From an uncultured Ruminococcus sp. (GTDB lineage: Bacteria; Bacillota; Clostridia; Oscillospirales; Acutalibacteraceae): a stretch of DNA of 53,460 nucleotides. The translations under genes were made by a program, and so were the position numbers. Below, in pieces: positions 31,978 through 43,486 of this stretch (position 1 is the stretch's first letter; each line of letters starts with the position of its first letter). Where the stretch lies: contig CADBWP010000011.1 of NCBI GenBank assembly GCA_902798365.1, positions 1 through 53,460 of the forward strand. Direction: 5' to 3'. The notes beneath the pieces were generated by a model. The model did no database searches. It worked only from the letters and a program-made list of their open reading frames with translations, and was not told the DNA's origin.

Positions 31978-32694
31978 CTAAAAAATATATTCCTGCAGCT
32001 TCCATTCCTTTCTCAGCTCCTCGGATATGGGAAACACGCGGAACAGCATTACGTTGTTTTTTCTGTCGTTTTTGTCCTCGCGCGTGCTCAGGTTAAACAC
32101 AAAGCCCTTGTACCAAAGCGTGTCGTTGGACTCGGTTGCGGTGCGAAAGAAAATGTCCTGTATCACGGAGCGGCTTTCCTTTGGAAACTGACAAACCGTC
32201 TGAGCCATAAGCGCCGCCTTGGCAAGAATAAGGTCGCTGTTGTTTTTGTCGCCTGTCTGACCCATAAAGGTGCTCATGGTGGTGCCGCAGCCGATGTTGA
32301 GCAGCTTGCCCGTGTGAGCCTCCACGGTTGCGGTAAAGTTGACGTTTATGTCGTCATAGTAGTAATAGTCGATCTCTGTGCCGTTGTCGTCCTTTTCGGT
32401 TTCTCCCTGTTTGCGCCAGTTGCCGTAAAAAATAAGGTCGTTCTGACCCAGCTCCTTTTTTGAGTTGTTGTAGCTTTGAGAAAACCCGAGCAGATCGAAG
32501 GTGAACCTCATACCGTTCACGTTCTCGCTTTTTTCCGCGGCTCCCGTCATCTCCTGAATCTGCGCCTCATCGCCCGTAGCAAAGCCCTCGGGGCGGCTTA
32601 TGTCGCTCAGATTTTCCGTTTTTTTGCAGGAGGTAAGGCTCAGAAGCGCACAAAGCGCGAGCAGCAGCGCCGCGGCTTTTACCTGTCTTTTCAT
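31978..32694 (-). CDS. Putative lipoprotein, unknown family
   Basis: A 238-residue exported protein with an N-terminal signal and lipobox LTSC (Cys at about 23). The mature part contains FTFDLLGFSQSYNNSKKELG, an Asp/Tyr-rich strand (EIDYYYYDDINVNF) and TGKLLNIGCGTT. I do not recognise the family. It follows gyrA on the same strand, 53 bases after its stop and past a GC hairpin, but it is unlikely to be functionally linked. Confidence 0.65.
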   Translation of the reverse strand: MKRQVKAAALLLALCALLSLTSCKKTENLSDISRPEGFATGDEAQIQEMTGAAEKSENVNGMRFTFDLLGFSQSYNNSKKELGQNDLIFYGNWRKQGETEKDDNGTEIDYYYYDDINVNFTATVEAHTGKLLNIGCGTTMSTFMGQTGDKNNSDLILAKAALMAQTVCQFPKESRSVIQDIFFRTATESNDTLWYKGFVFNLSTREDKNDRKNNVMLFRVFPISEELRKEWKLQEYIF

Positions 32695-32713
32695 ATATAC
32701 CCTCTATTTATTT

Positions 32714-32740
32714 GCGGCAGCGCCACTCAGACGCTGCCGC
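32714..32740 (-). terminator. Hairpin after gyrA
   Basis: GCGGCAGCG pairs perfectly with CGCTGCCGC around a nine-base loop, eight bases past the gyrA stop. The following minus-strand sequence is AT-rich but not a T-run, so termination may be partial. Confidence 0.55.
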
Positions 32741-32747
32741 AAATTGT

Positions 32748-35285
32748 TTATTCGTTTGTTTCTTCCGTTGCTTCTTCTGCGGGCTCCGTATCATCGGCGC
32801 CCTCGTCGGCGTCCTCGTCGTTTTCGGGAACGTCGGTAACCTCCTCGTCCTCGTGAGGAGCTCTGGCAACGGTAACGACCCTGTCGCCCTCGCCTACCTT
32901 CATAACGGTGACACCCTTTGACGGGCGCGAGCACACGCGTATGGACTCGGCGGCAATGCGGATTATTATGCCGTCCTGCGAGATTATGATAACATCATCG
33001 TCGAGATCAACCACCTTGATTGCGGCAACATCGCCGAACCTTTCAACATGGTAGTTTTTGAGACCCTTGCCTCCGCGCGACTGCAGTCGGTAATCGTCAG
33101 CTGCGGACAGCCTTCCGTAGCCCGTTTCGCTGACGGTGAGCACAAGTCCGCCCTCGCGCACTACGCTCATGCCCACTACCTCGTCGCCCTCGCGCAGGCT
33201 GAGAGCCTTTACGCCTCGCGCCATGCGTCCCATGGGACGGACGTCGGTTTCCTTAAAGCGGATGGCAAAGCCCTTTTTGGTGGCAACTATGACGTTTGCG
33301 CTGCCGTCGGTCATTCTTACCCAGGCAAGGCGGTCGCCGTCGTTGAGGTCGAGCGCGATAAGTCCGCCCTTGCGCGCCGTGTTGTAGGCGTTGAGCGAGA
33401 TCCTCTTGATTATACCCTTTCGGGTGACCATTACAAGGAACTTTTCCTCGTCAAATTCGGGCACCCTTATCATCGAGCTCACCTTTTCGTCGGGCGAAAG
33501 CGGCAGCAGGTTGGCTATGTTTATGCCCTTTGACTGGCGGCTTCCCTCGGGAACCTCGTAGCACTTAAGGCGATAGACCCGTCCCTTGTCGGTAAAGAAC
33601 AGCACGTAGTCGTGCGAATTGATGATGAACATTTCGGTGGCGACGTCCTCCTCGCGGCGGGACATGCCCAAAACGCCCTTGCCTCCTCTGCGCTGGATCT
33701 TATAGGTATCAACGGCAAGTCGCTTTACGTATCCGAACTGCGTGAGCGTGAGCACACACTCCTCCTGTGGAATCAGGTCCTCTATATCGACCTCGCCGCT
33801 GATTGCGCAGATCTCGGTGCGGCGCGGATCGGCGTATTTGTTTCTGATGGCGAGCAGCTCGCTTTTTACTATTTCGAGCTTTCTGGTGTCGCTTGCCAAT
33901 ATCTCGTTGTACTCGGCTATCTTGGCTTGCAAAGCGGCTATCTCTTCCTCTATCTTGGCGCGCTCCATATTGGTGAGCTGCCCCAGGCGCATCTGCACTA
34001 TCGCCTGAGCCTGAACCTCGTCAAGACCGAAACGCTCCATAAGCGCGGCTCTGGCGGTTGGCAGATCCTTGCTTTTGCGGATGATAGCTATTACCTCGTC
34101 GATAAAATCTATCGCTATCTTAAGTCCCTCTAAAATGTGAGCCCTGTCAAGCGCTTTTTTCAGGTTGTACTCTGTTCTGCGGTGAATGACCTCCTCCTGA
34201 AAGTCGATATAGCAGCGAAGCATATCCTTCAGGGTGAGTATCTTTGGCTGACCGTCAACGATGGCAAGCATTATAGCGCCGAAGGTGACCTGAAGCTGTG
34301 TGTAGGAGAACAGCTGGTTGAGCACTATCTGAGGCGAGGCGTCGCGCTTGACGTCTATCTCGATGTGCATACCTATTCTGTCGGAGTGGTCTTCTATGTT
34401 TGAAATGCCCTCTATGCGCTTGTCCTTTACAAGATTGGCTATGTTTTCTATGAGCCTCGCCTTGTTTACCTTATAGGGCAGCTCGGTAACGATTATTTTG
34501 AATCTGCCGTTTTTAGCCTCGATTATCTCGGTCTTGGCGCGGACGGTTATTTTTCCCTTGCCCGTGGCATAGGCTGCGCGGATGCCGCTTCTGCCCATGA
34601 TGATGCCGCCCGTGGGAAAATCGGGACCCGGCAAACATTCCATAAGCTCTGGAAGCTCTGCGTCGGGATTGTCTATGAGAGCGCACACCGCGTCGATGGT
34701 CTCGCCAAGGTTGTGCGGCGGAATCTCGGTTGCCATGCCCACGGCTATGCCGCTTGAGCCGTTTACAAGAAGATTTGGAAAACGGCTGGGCAGAACAACG
34801 GGCTCCTTGAGCCTGTCGTCGTAGTTGGGAACAAAATCGACGGTGTCCTTGTCTATGTCGGTCAGCATGTCGAGCGAAATTTTGCTCATGCGCGCCTCGG
34901 TATATCTGTACGCCGCAGGCGGATCGCCGTCAACCGAGCCGAAGTTTCCGTGACCGTCAACAAGCATATAGCGCATTGAAAAGTCCTGCGCAAGCCTTAC
35001 CATGGCGTCATAAACCGACGCGTCGCCGTGGGGATGATATGCACCCAGCACGGAGCCTACGGTGTCGGCGCACTTGTGATACGGCTTTGACGGCTCCAGA
35101 CCTCTTTCATACATTGTGTAGAGTATGCGCCTGTGAACAGGCTTTAAGCCGTCGCGCACGTCGGGAAGCGCACGGGCTATGATGACGCTCATGGAGTAGT
35201 CAAGAAAGCTTTTGCGCATCTCGTTTTGCAAATCGACGTCGATTATTCTTTTGCCGTTTTGCATTTCGTTGTTTTGTCCGTCCAT
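32748..35285 (-). CDS. gyrA: DNA gyrase subunit A
   Basis: An 845-residue type II topoisomerase subunit that breaks and reseals DNA. The quinolone-region sequence [19 protein letters not shown] and the catalytic tyrosine in YRYTEARMS are intact. The C-terminal beta-pinwheel has repeated [13 protein letters not shown]-type blades and the GyrA box QSRGGKG. An acidic tail (about 810-845, rich in Glu/Asp) ends the protein, as in many Firmicutes. ATG start after CTGAGGTAT. The order gyrB, thioesterase, gyrA is slightly unusual because of the inserted gene. Confidence 0.97.
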   Translation of the reverse strand: MDGQNNEMQNGKRIIDVDLQNEMRKSFLDYSMSVIIARALPDVRDGLKPVHRRILYTMYERGLEPSKPYHKCADTVGSVLGAYHPHGDASVYDAMVRLAQDFSMRYMLVDGHGNFGSVDGDPPAAYRYTEARMSKISLDMLTDIDKDTVDFVPNYDDRLKEPVVLPSRFPNLLVNGSSGIAVGMATEIPPHNLGETIDAVCALIDNPDAELPELMECLPGPDFPTGGIIMGRSGIRAAYATGKGKITVRAKTEIIEAKNGRFKIIVTELPYKVNKARLIENIANLVKDKRIEGISNIEDHSDRIGMHIEIDVKRDASPQIVLNQLFSYTQLQVTFGAIMLAIVDGQPKILTLKDMLRCYIDFQEEVIHRRTEYNLKKALDRAHILEGLKIAIDFIDEVIAIIRKSKDLPTARAALMERFGLDEVQAQAIVQMRLGQLTNMERAKIEEEIAALQAKIAEYNEILASDTRKLEIVKSELLAIRNKYADPRRTEICAISGEVDIEDLIPQEECVLTLTQFGYVKRLAVDTYKIQRRGGKGVLGMSRREEDVATEMFIINSHDYVLFFTDKGRVYRLKCYEVPEGSRQSKGINIANLLPLSPDEKVSSMIRVPEFDEEKFLVMVTRKGIIKRISLNAYNTARKGGLIALDLNDGDRLAWVRMTDGSANVIVATKKGFAIRFKETDVRPMGRMARGVKALSLREGDEVVGMSVVREGGLVLTVSETGYGRLSAADDYRLQSRGGKGLKNYHVERFGDVAAIKVVDLDDDVIIISQDGIIIRIAAESIRVCSRPSKGVTVMKVGEGDRVVTVARAPHEDEEVTDVPENDEDADEGADDTEPAEEATEETNE

Positions 35286-35318
35286 TTTTATACCTCAGTT
35301 GCTGTTATTCAAATAATC

Positions 35319-35750
35319 TTAAAGCTCTTTAATATTTCCGTTGATCATATCGTACAGCTCCGGCAGACGCTTTTTGGCGTTGCAGGGGCGGAAGGTTTTT
35401 GTATCCACAAAGCCGTGCTCGGTGGTTCCGTAGCAAAGCTCGGTTTCGGTGCCGTCGTCGGCTCTTTTCTTTACGGAATATGCAAACTCTATGCGCGCGG
35501 CGGTCATGTGGATGCACCAGGTGCGCACGATAAGCCTGTCCTCATAATGTGCGGGCAAAGCGAAGTGGCAGTTGAGGTTGACCAGCGGTATCATAACGCC
35601 CGCCGCTTCCATCTGGGAATAGGTCATGCCGAACATTTTGATAAAGTCGGTTCTGCCCACCTCGAACCACACGGGATAGTTGGAGTGATGAGCCACTCCC
35701 ATTCTGTCTGTTTCCGCATATCTTACGGTAATGTATGATCTTGAATGCAT
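35319..35750 (-). CDS. Hotdog-fold acyl-CoA thioesterase (YbgC/FadM-like)
   Basis: A 143-residue 4HBT thioesterase. The signature VRYAETDRMGVAHHSNYPVWFE contains the catalytic-type Asp and the HHSNY motif of the YbgC family. ATG 35750 gives a normal-length protein; an upstream start at 35789 overlaps gyrB. It is inserted between gyrB (16 bases upstream) and gyrA (33 bases downstream), so it is probably cotranscribed with them. The substrate cannot be told from sequence. Confidence 0.85.
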   Translation of the reverse strand: MHSRSYITVRYAETDRMGVAHHSNYPVWFEVGRTDFIKMFGMTYSQMEAAGVMIPLVNLNCHFALPAHYEDRLIVRTWCIHMTAARIEFAYSVKKRADDGTETELCYGTTEHGFVDTKTFRPCNAKKRLPELYDMINGNIKEL

Positions 35751-35766
35751 ATCAATACCTCGCTTC

Positions 35767-37767
<2,001 letters not shown>

Positions 37768-37768
37768 T

Positions 37769-37804
37769 TATCCGTTTTATTTCCTGTATCCGTTTTATTT
37801 CCTG
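37769..37804. repeat. 18-bp tandem duplication
   Basis: TATCCGTTTTATTTCCTG occurs twice in a row, covering the stop codon of the upstream minus-strand gene. The copies are identical. Confidence 0.8.
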
Positions 37805-38097
37805 AGTTCGATATATAGCGGCAAAAGATAAACCGCTGCCGCCGCGGGTATTATATTTATGATGAACAGCGGCAGTACGCTTTGCATATTAAGCAGGCTG
37901 AGCGCGAAAATGTTGATTAACGCGTACAGCGCCGCAAGCTCGATAGCGAGCCACAAAAAGCCCGCCTTGCTCACCTTGAACCGCTTTTTGCAATGATAAC
38001 ATTCGTCTGATTTTTTCCGCATCGTTTTTTTGATGTCGCCGTATCTGTATATTGCGCCGCAATGCGGACAGGTGCAGCTTTTCGGTAAAAGCTTCAT
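37795..38097 (-). CDS. Small zinc-ribbon membrane protein
   Basis: A 100-residue protein. The N-terminal zinc ribbon is CPHC...CYHC (about 11-36). Two hydrophobic helices follow (about 47-67 and 73-93). It resembles the next upstream gene in plan and may be a shortened relative. It lies between remB and gyrB, two bases after the larger zinc-ribbon gene. Function unknown. Confidence 0.7.
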   Translation of the reverse strand: MKLLPKSCTCPHCGAIYRYGDIKKTMRKKSDECYHCKKRFKVSKAGFLWLAIELAALYALINIFALSLLNMQSVLPLFIINIIPAAAAVYLLPLYIELRK

Positions 38098-38099
38098 GC

Positions 38100-38819
38100 C
38101 TAAAACCTTCTGTTGGCGGAATACTTGTTTGTATCCTGCTTTTTATATTCCTTTACGTCATCTTCCGGCTCGGGCTCGGGCTGACTTGGAATATAGTGTC
38201 TCGGGCGCGCAACGGGAGCGCCCTCGGAGTGGAGCTTTTTCAGCGGCGCCGAGGAGCCTGCGTGATCCTCGCTTACGTTTGCCGCCACGCGCACGTAGCT
38301 TTCGCCGTCGGGCTGAACGGAGCTTGAGCTTATGTTGTCGGACTCGGTCTGATCCTTGCCCGAGCTGCGCTCCGCCTTTATCTGATTGAAAACATCTGCG
38401 TTTATTTTGAATGAGCCCGTGTCGGACGACGCCTTTGTTTCATCCTCAAGCTCGGAATATATAAAGTTGTCGGAATACTCTATGCCCGCCTTTTTGGCTT
38501 CCATTGATTTCTGATATTTTTTGAGCGGTTCAAGCTGAACGAACTTCGGCGTAAAAAGACCGAAGATGACAAGCGGCAGCGCCACCAGCGCTATGCCGAG
38601 CGGATTGCTTGTGAGCTTGAACAAAAACCAGCAGCCTATAACCGCAAGCGAGATCATAGCCACAATAATAAAGATCGGGATAATGATTTTGCTTATGACC
38701 ACCCTGCATTCCCTTCCGCAGCGCGGACACACATAAATAGCCTTTCTGCGGGAAAAATACGCGGAAAAATACGATATCCGCTTTCCGCAGTAGGGGCATC
38801 TTTGTTTGCTTCTTTTCAT
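38100..38819 (-). CDS. Zinc-ribbon membrane protein with acidic tail
   Basis: A 239-residue protein. An N-terminal zinc ribbon (CPYC...CPRCGREC, about 8-38) is followed by two membrane helices (about 45-67 and 73-90). The tail from about 105 is cytoplasmic-type, Ser/Glu/Lys-rich and probably disordered. Same plan as the 100-residue neighbour. No family recognised beyond the ribbon. It lies 16 bases after remB and is in the dnaN-to-gyrA run of minus-strand genes. Confidence 0.68.
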   Translation of the reverse strand: MKRSKQRCPYCGKRISYFSAYFSRRKAIYVCPRCGRECRVVISKIIIPIFIIVAMISLAVIGCWFLFKLTSNPLGIALVALPLVIFGLFTPKFVQLEPLKKYQKSMEAKKAGIEYSDNFIYSELEDETKASSDTGSFKINADVFNQIKAERSSGKDQTESDNISSSSVQPDGESYVRVAANVSEDHAGSSAPLKKLHSEGAPVARPRHYIPSQPEPEPEDDVKEYKKQDTNKYSANRRF

Positions 38820-38835
38820 ATTTACCTCATAAAAA

Positions 38836-39090
38836 TCAAATGATGTGGTATCTTCTTTTGCTCAGCGTTTTTGTTGAAAGCTGAGATATATATACAAGCT
38901 GCCTGCCGCCGTCGTCACACACGATAAACGACCGCGGAAGCTCGGTGCACACGTTTATGACCTCGCCGTTCTTCTGAGCGGCTGACAGATAGTCACGCGT
39001 CCGCTTTGACACCGTTACGGCGTCTATGTCAAACATGGCAACTATGCTTTTGTCGTCTATGACAGTACTCTGTCCCAGGTGCAGATACAT
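38836..39090 (-). CDS. remB: DUF370 protein RemB (YaaB)
   Basis: An 84-residue protein of the DUF370 family, starting MYLHLGQSTVIDDKSIVAMFD, the hallmark of B. subtilis YaaB/RemB. RemA/RemB proteins are linked to extracellular matrix gene regulation in Bacillus. Position after recF is the same as in Bacillus. ATG 39090 has GGAG five bases upstream; a GTG two codons earlier overlaps the recF stop. Confidence 0.88.
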   Translation of the reverse strand: MYLHLGQSTVIDDKSIVAMFDIDAVTVSKRTRDYLSAAQKNGEVINVCTELPRSFIVCDDGGRQLVYISQLSTKTLSKRRYHII

Positions 39091-39092
39091 AT

Positions 39093-40193
39093 TCACTCCG
39101 AAATAACGCCGTTTGAAACGGTGAAAAATTTGCCTTCCCTCAGCTGCTCCTTGTTTGACCTTTCACAGCAGGTTATAAAAACCTGACTGCCGCCCAGCTT
39201 GTTGAGCAGATAGTCCTGACGTCCGCCGTCGAGCTCGGAAAGCACGTCGTCAAGCAGAATGACCGGCTCCTCGCCCATTCTGTCTCTGAGCACGGCGGCC
39301 TCGGCGAGCTTGAGCGAGAGCACCGCGCTGCGCTGCTGACCCTGAGAAGCGAACGCCCTTGCGTTTTTGCCGTTTATAAGAATCTCTATATCGTCTCGGT
39401 GAGGACCGCACAGGGTCACTCCCGCGGCAATATCGGCGCGCCTGCTCTGCCTGCATTTTTCGGCGAACGCCGCGCGAATCGCTTCGGGATCGTCGTCCTC
39501 GCCTATGCCCTCGGTAGATATATACCTTACGGCGAGCCTTTCGGCTCCGTCGGATATTCCGCTGTGATAGCCCTCGGCGCTTTGTGAGAGCAGCCTTGCA
39601 TAGTCAAGGCGTTTTTTTATGAGAGCCGCGCCGTAATGCACAAGCTGAGAATCCCATATGTCAAGGGTATCCTCAAGGGCGGGTCGGCGGCCTATGTCCT
39701 TAAGCAGAGAATTGCGCTGCTGCAGCATACGGTTATACTTTGACAGTATCACCGCGTTCTTCAGCTTTTCGCGGCAGATGGCGCTGTCTATGAACCTGCG
39801 CCTTTCCGCGGGTCCCCGTTTTATCAGGTTGAGGTGCTCGGGTGAAAACACCACCGCGCAGAATTTTTCTATAAGCGAAGACGCCGACGGCTTTTCAACG
39901 CCGTTTATCGAAACGGTTTTTTTGCCGCTGCCGAATCTTATTGACGCCGTCTGTTCTCTCTCCTGCCCGTAAAAGGCAAGCTCTATCTGCGCGCCGCTTT
40001 CGCCCCAGCGGATGACCTCGCTGTCCTTGGCTGTGCGAAAGGAATGACCTCCGCAAAAAAACCACAGCGCCTCTATCATATTTGTTTTTCCCTGCGCGTT
40101 GTCGCCGAATATCACATTGACTCCCTCGCAGGGCGATACCTCCGCGTCACACAGGTTGCGGAAATTTTTAAATGCTATCTTTCTTACCTTCAA
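39093..40193 (-). CDS. recF: DNA replication and repair protein RecF
   Basis: A 366-residue SMC-like ATPase that loads RecA at gaps. Walker A is GDNAQGKTN, the signature loop is ASQGQQRS, and Walker B is VILLDDVLSELD. The start is a TTG at 40193, four bases after the yaaA stop, which gives the normal N-terminus MKVRKIAFKNFRN. Standard place between yaaA and remB. Confidence 0.95.
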   Translation of the reverse strand: MKVRKIAFKNFRNLCDAEVSPCEGVNVIFGDNAQGKTNMIEALWFFCGGHSFRTAKDSEVIRWGESGAQIELAFYGQEREQTASIRFGSGKKTVSINGVEKPSASSLIEKFCAVVFSPEHLNLIKRGPAERRRFIDSAICREKLKNAVILSKYNRMLQQRNSLLKDIGRRPALEDTLDIWDSQLVHYGAALIKKRLDYARLLSQSAEGYHSGISDGAERLAVRYISTEGIGEDDDPEAIRAAFAEKCRQSRRADIAAGVTLCGPHRDDIEILINGKNARAFASQGQQRSAVLSLKLAEAAVLRDRMGEEPVILLDDVLSELDGGRQDYLLNKLGGSQVFITCCERSNKEQLREGKFFTVSNGVISE

Positions 40194-40197
40194 TTTT

Positions 40198-40410
40198 TCA
40201 GCTTACCGTAACGGTAACTTCCTCAAATTCGGCGCAGTCGCCCGGCCTCAGCTTTTTGCCGCGCATGGTGCAGACCTCGCCGTTTACCTTTACCTCTCCG
40301 TTTTGGATGACCACCTTGGCAAAGCCGCCTGTGTCGCACAGTCCGCAAAGCTTGAGCAGATCCTGCAAGCGGATGAATTCGCTGTCAATTTTTATCGTTT
40401 CAGCCCTCAT
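40198..40410 (-). CDS. yaaA: S4-domain RNA-binding protein YaaA
   Basis: A 70-residue S4-like protein ([20 protein letters not shown]... VKVNGEV...RGKKLRPGD), the small protein found between dnaN and recF in Firmicutes. Its start overlaps the dnaN end by 11 bases. It probably binds structured RNA. Confidence 0.92.
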   Translation of the reverse strand: MRAETIKIDSEFIRLQDLLKLCGLCDTGGFAKVVIQNGEVKVNGEVCTMRGKKLRPGDCAEFEEVTVTVS

Positions 40411-41506
40411 TTGCCAACCTCACGGGCACCACAAGATTCAAAAACTCGTCTCCGCTGACGGGGGTCATCACTATGGGTGAAACCGCGCCGTTGAGTATCA
40501 GCTTTACCTCGTCGGTGTCGGCATTTTTAAGGGCGTCAAGCATATAGCGGTTGTTAAAGCCTATTTCAACGCTTTCGCCAATGATCGGCGCTTCTATAAC
40601 GTCGCTCGCTCTGCCCACCGCCGAAGCGCAGGAAAGGCGGATCTGATTTTCGCTGAATTTGCATCTTACCGGGCTTTGGATCCTATCGCTGTTGAGCAGA
40701 GCCATACGCTCGACGGAATCTATCATCTTGCCGATATTTATAACAAGCTCGGTCTTTTTGCCCGAGGGTATTGTCGATCTGTAGTTGAGGAAGGTGCCCT
40801 CTATAAGACGGGAAACCACCCTGTAGCTGCCTATCTTAAACATGATATGGCGCTGACCCACAAGGATCTCCACCTTGCTTTCGCTGTCTGTCAAAAGCTT
40901 CAATACCTCTGACTGGGTCTTGCCCGGAACAACAAAGGACGTGTTGCTTTCGCTTTCAACCGCCTCCTTGCGTATAGCCATGCGGAAGCCGTCTATGGCG
41001 ACGATGGTCAGCACGCCTTCATTTATCTCGAAAAGCGAGCCCATATAGATGGGCTTTGCGTTGTTGTCGCTCACGGCATAAACCGTGCGGCGGATCATAT
41101 CGCGCAGTCTTTCGCAGTCCATCGTTATTGTATCTGTCTGCTGGAAGGACGGCAGATCGGGGTACTCCACCGAGGACATTCCCACTATCTGATAATCCGC
41201 CTTTCCGCAGGTTATGTAGGTCACAAGCCTGTCGTCGGTTTCTATAAGCACGATCTCCTCGGGCAGCCTGCGGACAATGTCGAGAAACAGCTTTGCGCCC
41301 AGCACTATCTCACCCTCGCTTTGAACGGTTGCCTCTATGTCGGTGGTGATGCCTATTTCAAGATTATAGCCCGAAATGTTGATGCTGCTGCCGTATGCCT
41401 TTATAAGCACGCCCTCAAGGGCGGGAATGGAAGATTTGATGCTGACCGCCCTTGACACATTTGACAGAGCGGAAACAAGGTCGGTTCTGAGACAGGATAT
41501 CTTCAC
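40400..41506 (-). CDS. dnaN: DNA polymerase III sliding clamp (beta)
   Basis: A 368-residue clamp with the usual three domains and motifs ([21 protein letters not shown] at the start, in part; PYGSxx...RLPEEIV). It encircles DNA and tethers Pol III. It follows dnaA after a 243-base gap and overlaps yaaA. Confidence 0.95.
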   Translation of the reverse strand: MKISCLRTDLVSALSNVSRAVSIKSSIPALEGVLIKAYGSSINISGYNLEIGITTDIEATVQSEGEIVLGAKLFLDIVRRLPEEIVLIETDDRLVTYITCGKADYQIVGMSSVEYPDLPSFQQTDTITMDCERLRDMIRRTVYAVSDNNAKPIYMGSLFEINEGVLTIVAIDGFRMAIRKEAVESESNTSFVVPGKTQSEVLKLLTDSESKVEILVGQRHIMFKIGSYRVVSRLIEGTFLNYRSTIPSGKKTELVINIGKMIDSVERMALLNSDRIQSPVRCKFSENQIRLSCASAVGRASDVIEAPIIGESVEIGFNNRYMLDALKNADTDEVKLILNGAVSPIVMTPVSGDEFLNLVVPVRLANEG

Positions 41507-41749
41507 GGTGAAAAACTCTCCAATCTATTCTTTCTTTATTTTTATTAGTGTTAGTAGGGGATGTTAAAACATGGAAAAGCGCGGATAGTCAAGGCTTTAT
41601 CGCGTTTTTCGGTCAACAGGCGCAGGTGGAGGCTTTTGGGACAATTGTGAAACCGGAAATCCACATTTTTCAACTCGTCAACATGTTTTGTTCATCATTA
41701 AACATCCCAACATGGAATCAACGGTGTATTATGAAAAAAATGTTGAAAA
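41507..41749. other. dnaA-dnaN gap, possible origin component
   Basis: 243 bases, AT-rich in parts, no gene. It contains ATCCACA (41659-41665), the 7-base core of a DnaA box, and a CGCG-ended weak hairpin. No perfect TTATCCACA. The dnaN promoter must lie here, but hexamers are not clear (TTGACT near 41590 on the minus strand is the best -35). Confidence 0.4.
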
Positions 41750-43072
41750 CTATCTGTCGCGGATATTCTTTATGGTGTCATCGACAAGCTCTTTTATTTT
41801 TCTGTCCTTGTCTATCATCTTCTGTATCTTTTGCAGGGAGTAAATAATAGTGGAGTAATGCCTGCCGCCGAATTCCTCTCCTATGTTCACCATGGAGAGC
41901 GTGGTCATCTCGCGCGTGATGTAGATGGCAATGTGGCGCGCGTTCGAGATGTTTGCGCTTTTGTTTTTCTGCGAGCGTATCTCTTCGGCGGTGACGCCGT
42001 AGGTGCGTGCTACCTCGTCTATTATTCTTTCAACGGTGACCTCGGGGGGAACGTCGTTGTTGAGAATGTCCGCGATGACCTCCTGAGCGGTGGAGATGTT
42101 TATTCTTTCGTTGTTCAAAAGCGACTTTGCCTTGAGCTTCTTTACCGTGCCCTCAAGCTGGCGGATGTTTGACTTGAGCTTGGAGGCTATGTACTCGCAC
42201 ACCTCGTTTGAAAGCTCGATATCGACAAGCTCAGCCTTGCGCTTGATGATGGCTATCCTCGTCTCGATGTCGGGCGGCTGGATGTCCGCTATAAGATCCT
42301 GCTCAAAGCGAGAGCGCAGCCTGTCGGCAAGGGTCTTTATCTCCTTTGGAGGACGGTCCGAGGTGAGAACGATCTGCTTGTGTGCGTCGTAAAGCGCGTT
42401 GAAGGTGTGGAAGAACTCCTCCTGCATACCCTCCTTGCCGCCCAAAAACTGAACGTCGTCAACCAAAAGCACATCTACCTGGCGGTACTTCTGCCTGAAC
42501 TCTATCATGGTCTTCATTTTGAGCGACTCGACAAGCTCGTTTATAAAGTCGTCTATCTTGATGTAGCAGATGTTTTTTTCGGGATAATTCTTTTTTATCT
42601 CGTTTTGAATTGCAAAAAGCAGGTGGGTTTTGCCGAGTCCCGAGTTGCCGTACAAAAACAGGGGATTGTAGGCGTTGCTCGGATTGGTTGCAACTGCAAG
42701 ACACGCGGCGTGGGCAAAGTTGTTTGAGGAGCCTACGATAAAGGTGTCAAAGGTGTATTCGTAGTTGCTTTTCTTTTCCTCTTCAACGGGCTTTGGCTCG
42801 GGCTTGGGCTGGTCGATCTCGTCGGGGGTCTTAAGAGCTATGTTGAACTTGTTGTCAAAGATAGCCTCAAACGCCTCGTTGAGCAGCGGAATATAGCACC
42901 TGTTTACGGTCTGACGATGAAAGTCTGTCGGAACTATAAGATATGCGGTGTTGGTTTCAAAATCAAGCTCAAGCGGCTTGATGCGGACGATCCATGTGTT
43001 GTATGCGACGTCGGTTATTTTGTTTTTGCAGTAGGAGCACACAAGCTCCCATGCGTCGCCGAATGAATTCAT
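41750..43072 (-). CDS. dnaA: Chromosomal replication initiator DnaA
   Basis: A 440-residue AAA+ initiator. Domain I is about 1-85, the linker is charged, and the AAA+ core has Walker A GNSGLGKTH, Walker B LLVDDVQFL, and the sensor/arginine region DRLRSRFEQDL. Domain IV ends in a helix-turn-helix whose signature reads GGRHYSTI instead of the usual GGRDHTTV/STV, changing the two residues that help contact the DnaA box. ATG start after AGGAGAGGAAG. Promoter at 43273-43245. First gene of the replication block. Confidence 0.96.
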   Translation of the reverse strand: MNSFGDAWELVCSYCKNKITDVAYNTWIVRIKPLELDFETNTAYLIVPTDFHRQTVNRCYIPLLNEAFEAIFDNKFNIALKTPDEIDQPKPEPKPVEEEKKSNYEYTFDTFIVGSSNNFAHAACLAVATNPSNAYNPLFLYGNSGLGKTHLLFAIQNEIKKNYPEKNICYIKIDDFINELVESLKMKTMIEFRQKYRQVDVLLVDDVQFLGGKEGMQEEFFHTFNALYDAHKQIVLTSDRPPKEIKTLADRLRSRFEQDLIADIQPPDIETRIAIIKRKAELVDIELSNEVCEYIASKLKSNIRQLEGTVKKLKAKSLLNNERINISTAQEVIADILNNDVPPEVTVERIIDEVARTYGVTAEEIRSQKNKSANISNARHIAIYITREMTTLSMVNIGEEFGGRHYSTIIYSLQKIQKMIDKDRKIKELVDDTIKNIRDR

Positions 43073-43400
43073 AAGCTTCTTCCTCTCCTGCGGTTTTCGG
43101 TACCGTTATTTCCTTATTTTTGTTTGTTGTATTATGTGTAAAAAACAGTAAAAAATCCGATGAATACTGAGTTTTTGTCACTCACCGAATATGCGGGCGG
43201 ATTTGATGTCGCAAATTAATCCACATTAAAATCCATACTAATTCATTATAGCAAACCTGAGGTAAAAAATCAAGTAAATAATCATTTTTAGGGCTGTTTT
43301 TCGGTCGTTTTTTTGCGGTCGTTTAACATTGTTAAACATAAAAAGAAGGGAGCAGGCAAGGGCTCCCTCCGTCCGTATTAAAATGACAAAAAATCCGATG
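43073..43400. other. dnaA upstream region, candidate origin
   Basis: AT-rich 330 bases between dnaA and the TTAAGGCAA element, no gene. It holds the dnaA promoter, one near-consensus DnaA box TAATCCACA (43217-43225, one change from TTATCCACA) in the dnaA leader and an inverted repeat GTTTAAC/GTTAAAC (43321-43337). Origin status is inferred from position next to dnaA and parAB only. Confidence 0.4.
43245..43273 (-). promoter_or_regulatory. dnaA promoter
   Basis: Minus strand TTGATT (43273-43268), 17-base spacer, TATAAT (43250-43245). The leader of about 165 bases carries the near-DnaA box at 43217-43225, which would allow autoregulation. Confidence 0.72.
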
Positions 43401-43401
43401 C

Positions 43402-43486
43402 TTAAGGCAACACCGCACAAATCAAGGCGCACGGCTTGCTTGAATATTATTCCGTCAGCTTGCCCAAAAAATCTCGGCAAGGTTAA
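43402..43486. repeat. TTAAGGCAA element, copy 3 (85-bp form)
   Basis: Reverse orientation relative to copy 1. It runs from TTAAGGCAACACCGC through GCCCAAAAAATCTCGGCAAGG and ends in TTAA, so it is a shortened element with TTAA at both ends. The terminal TTAA contains the stop codon of the phosphoribosyltransferase gene. Confidence 0.78.
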
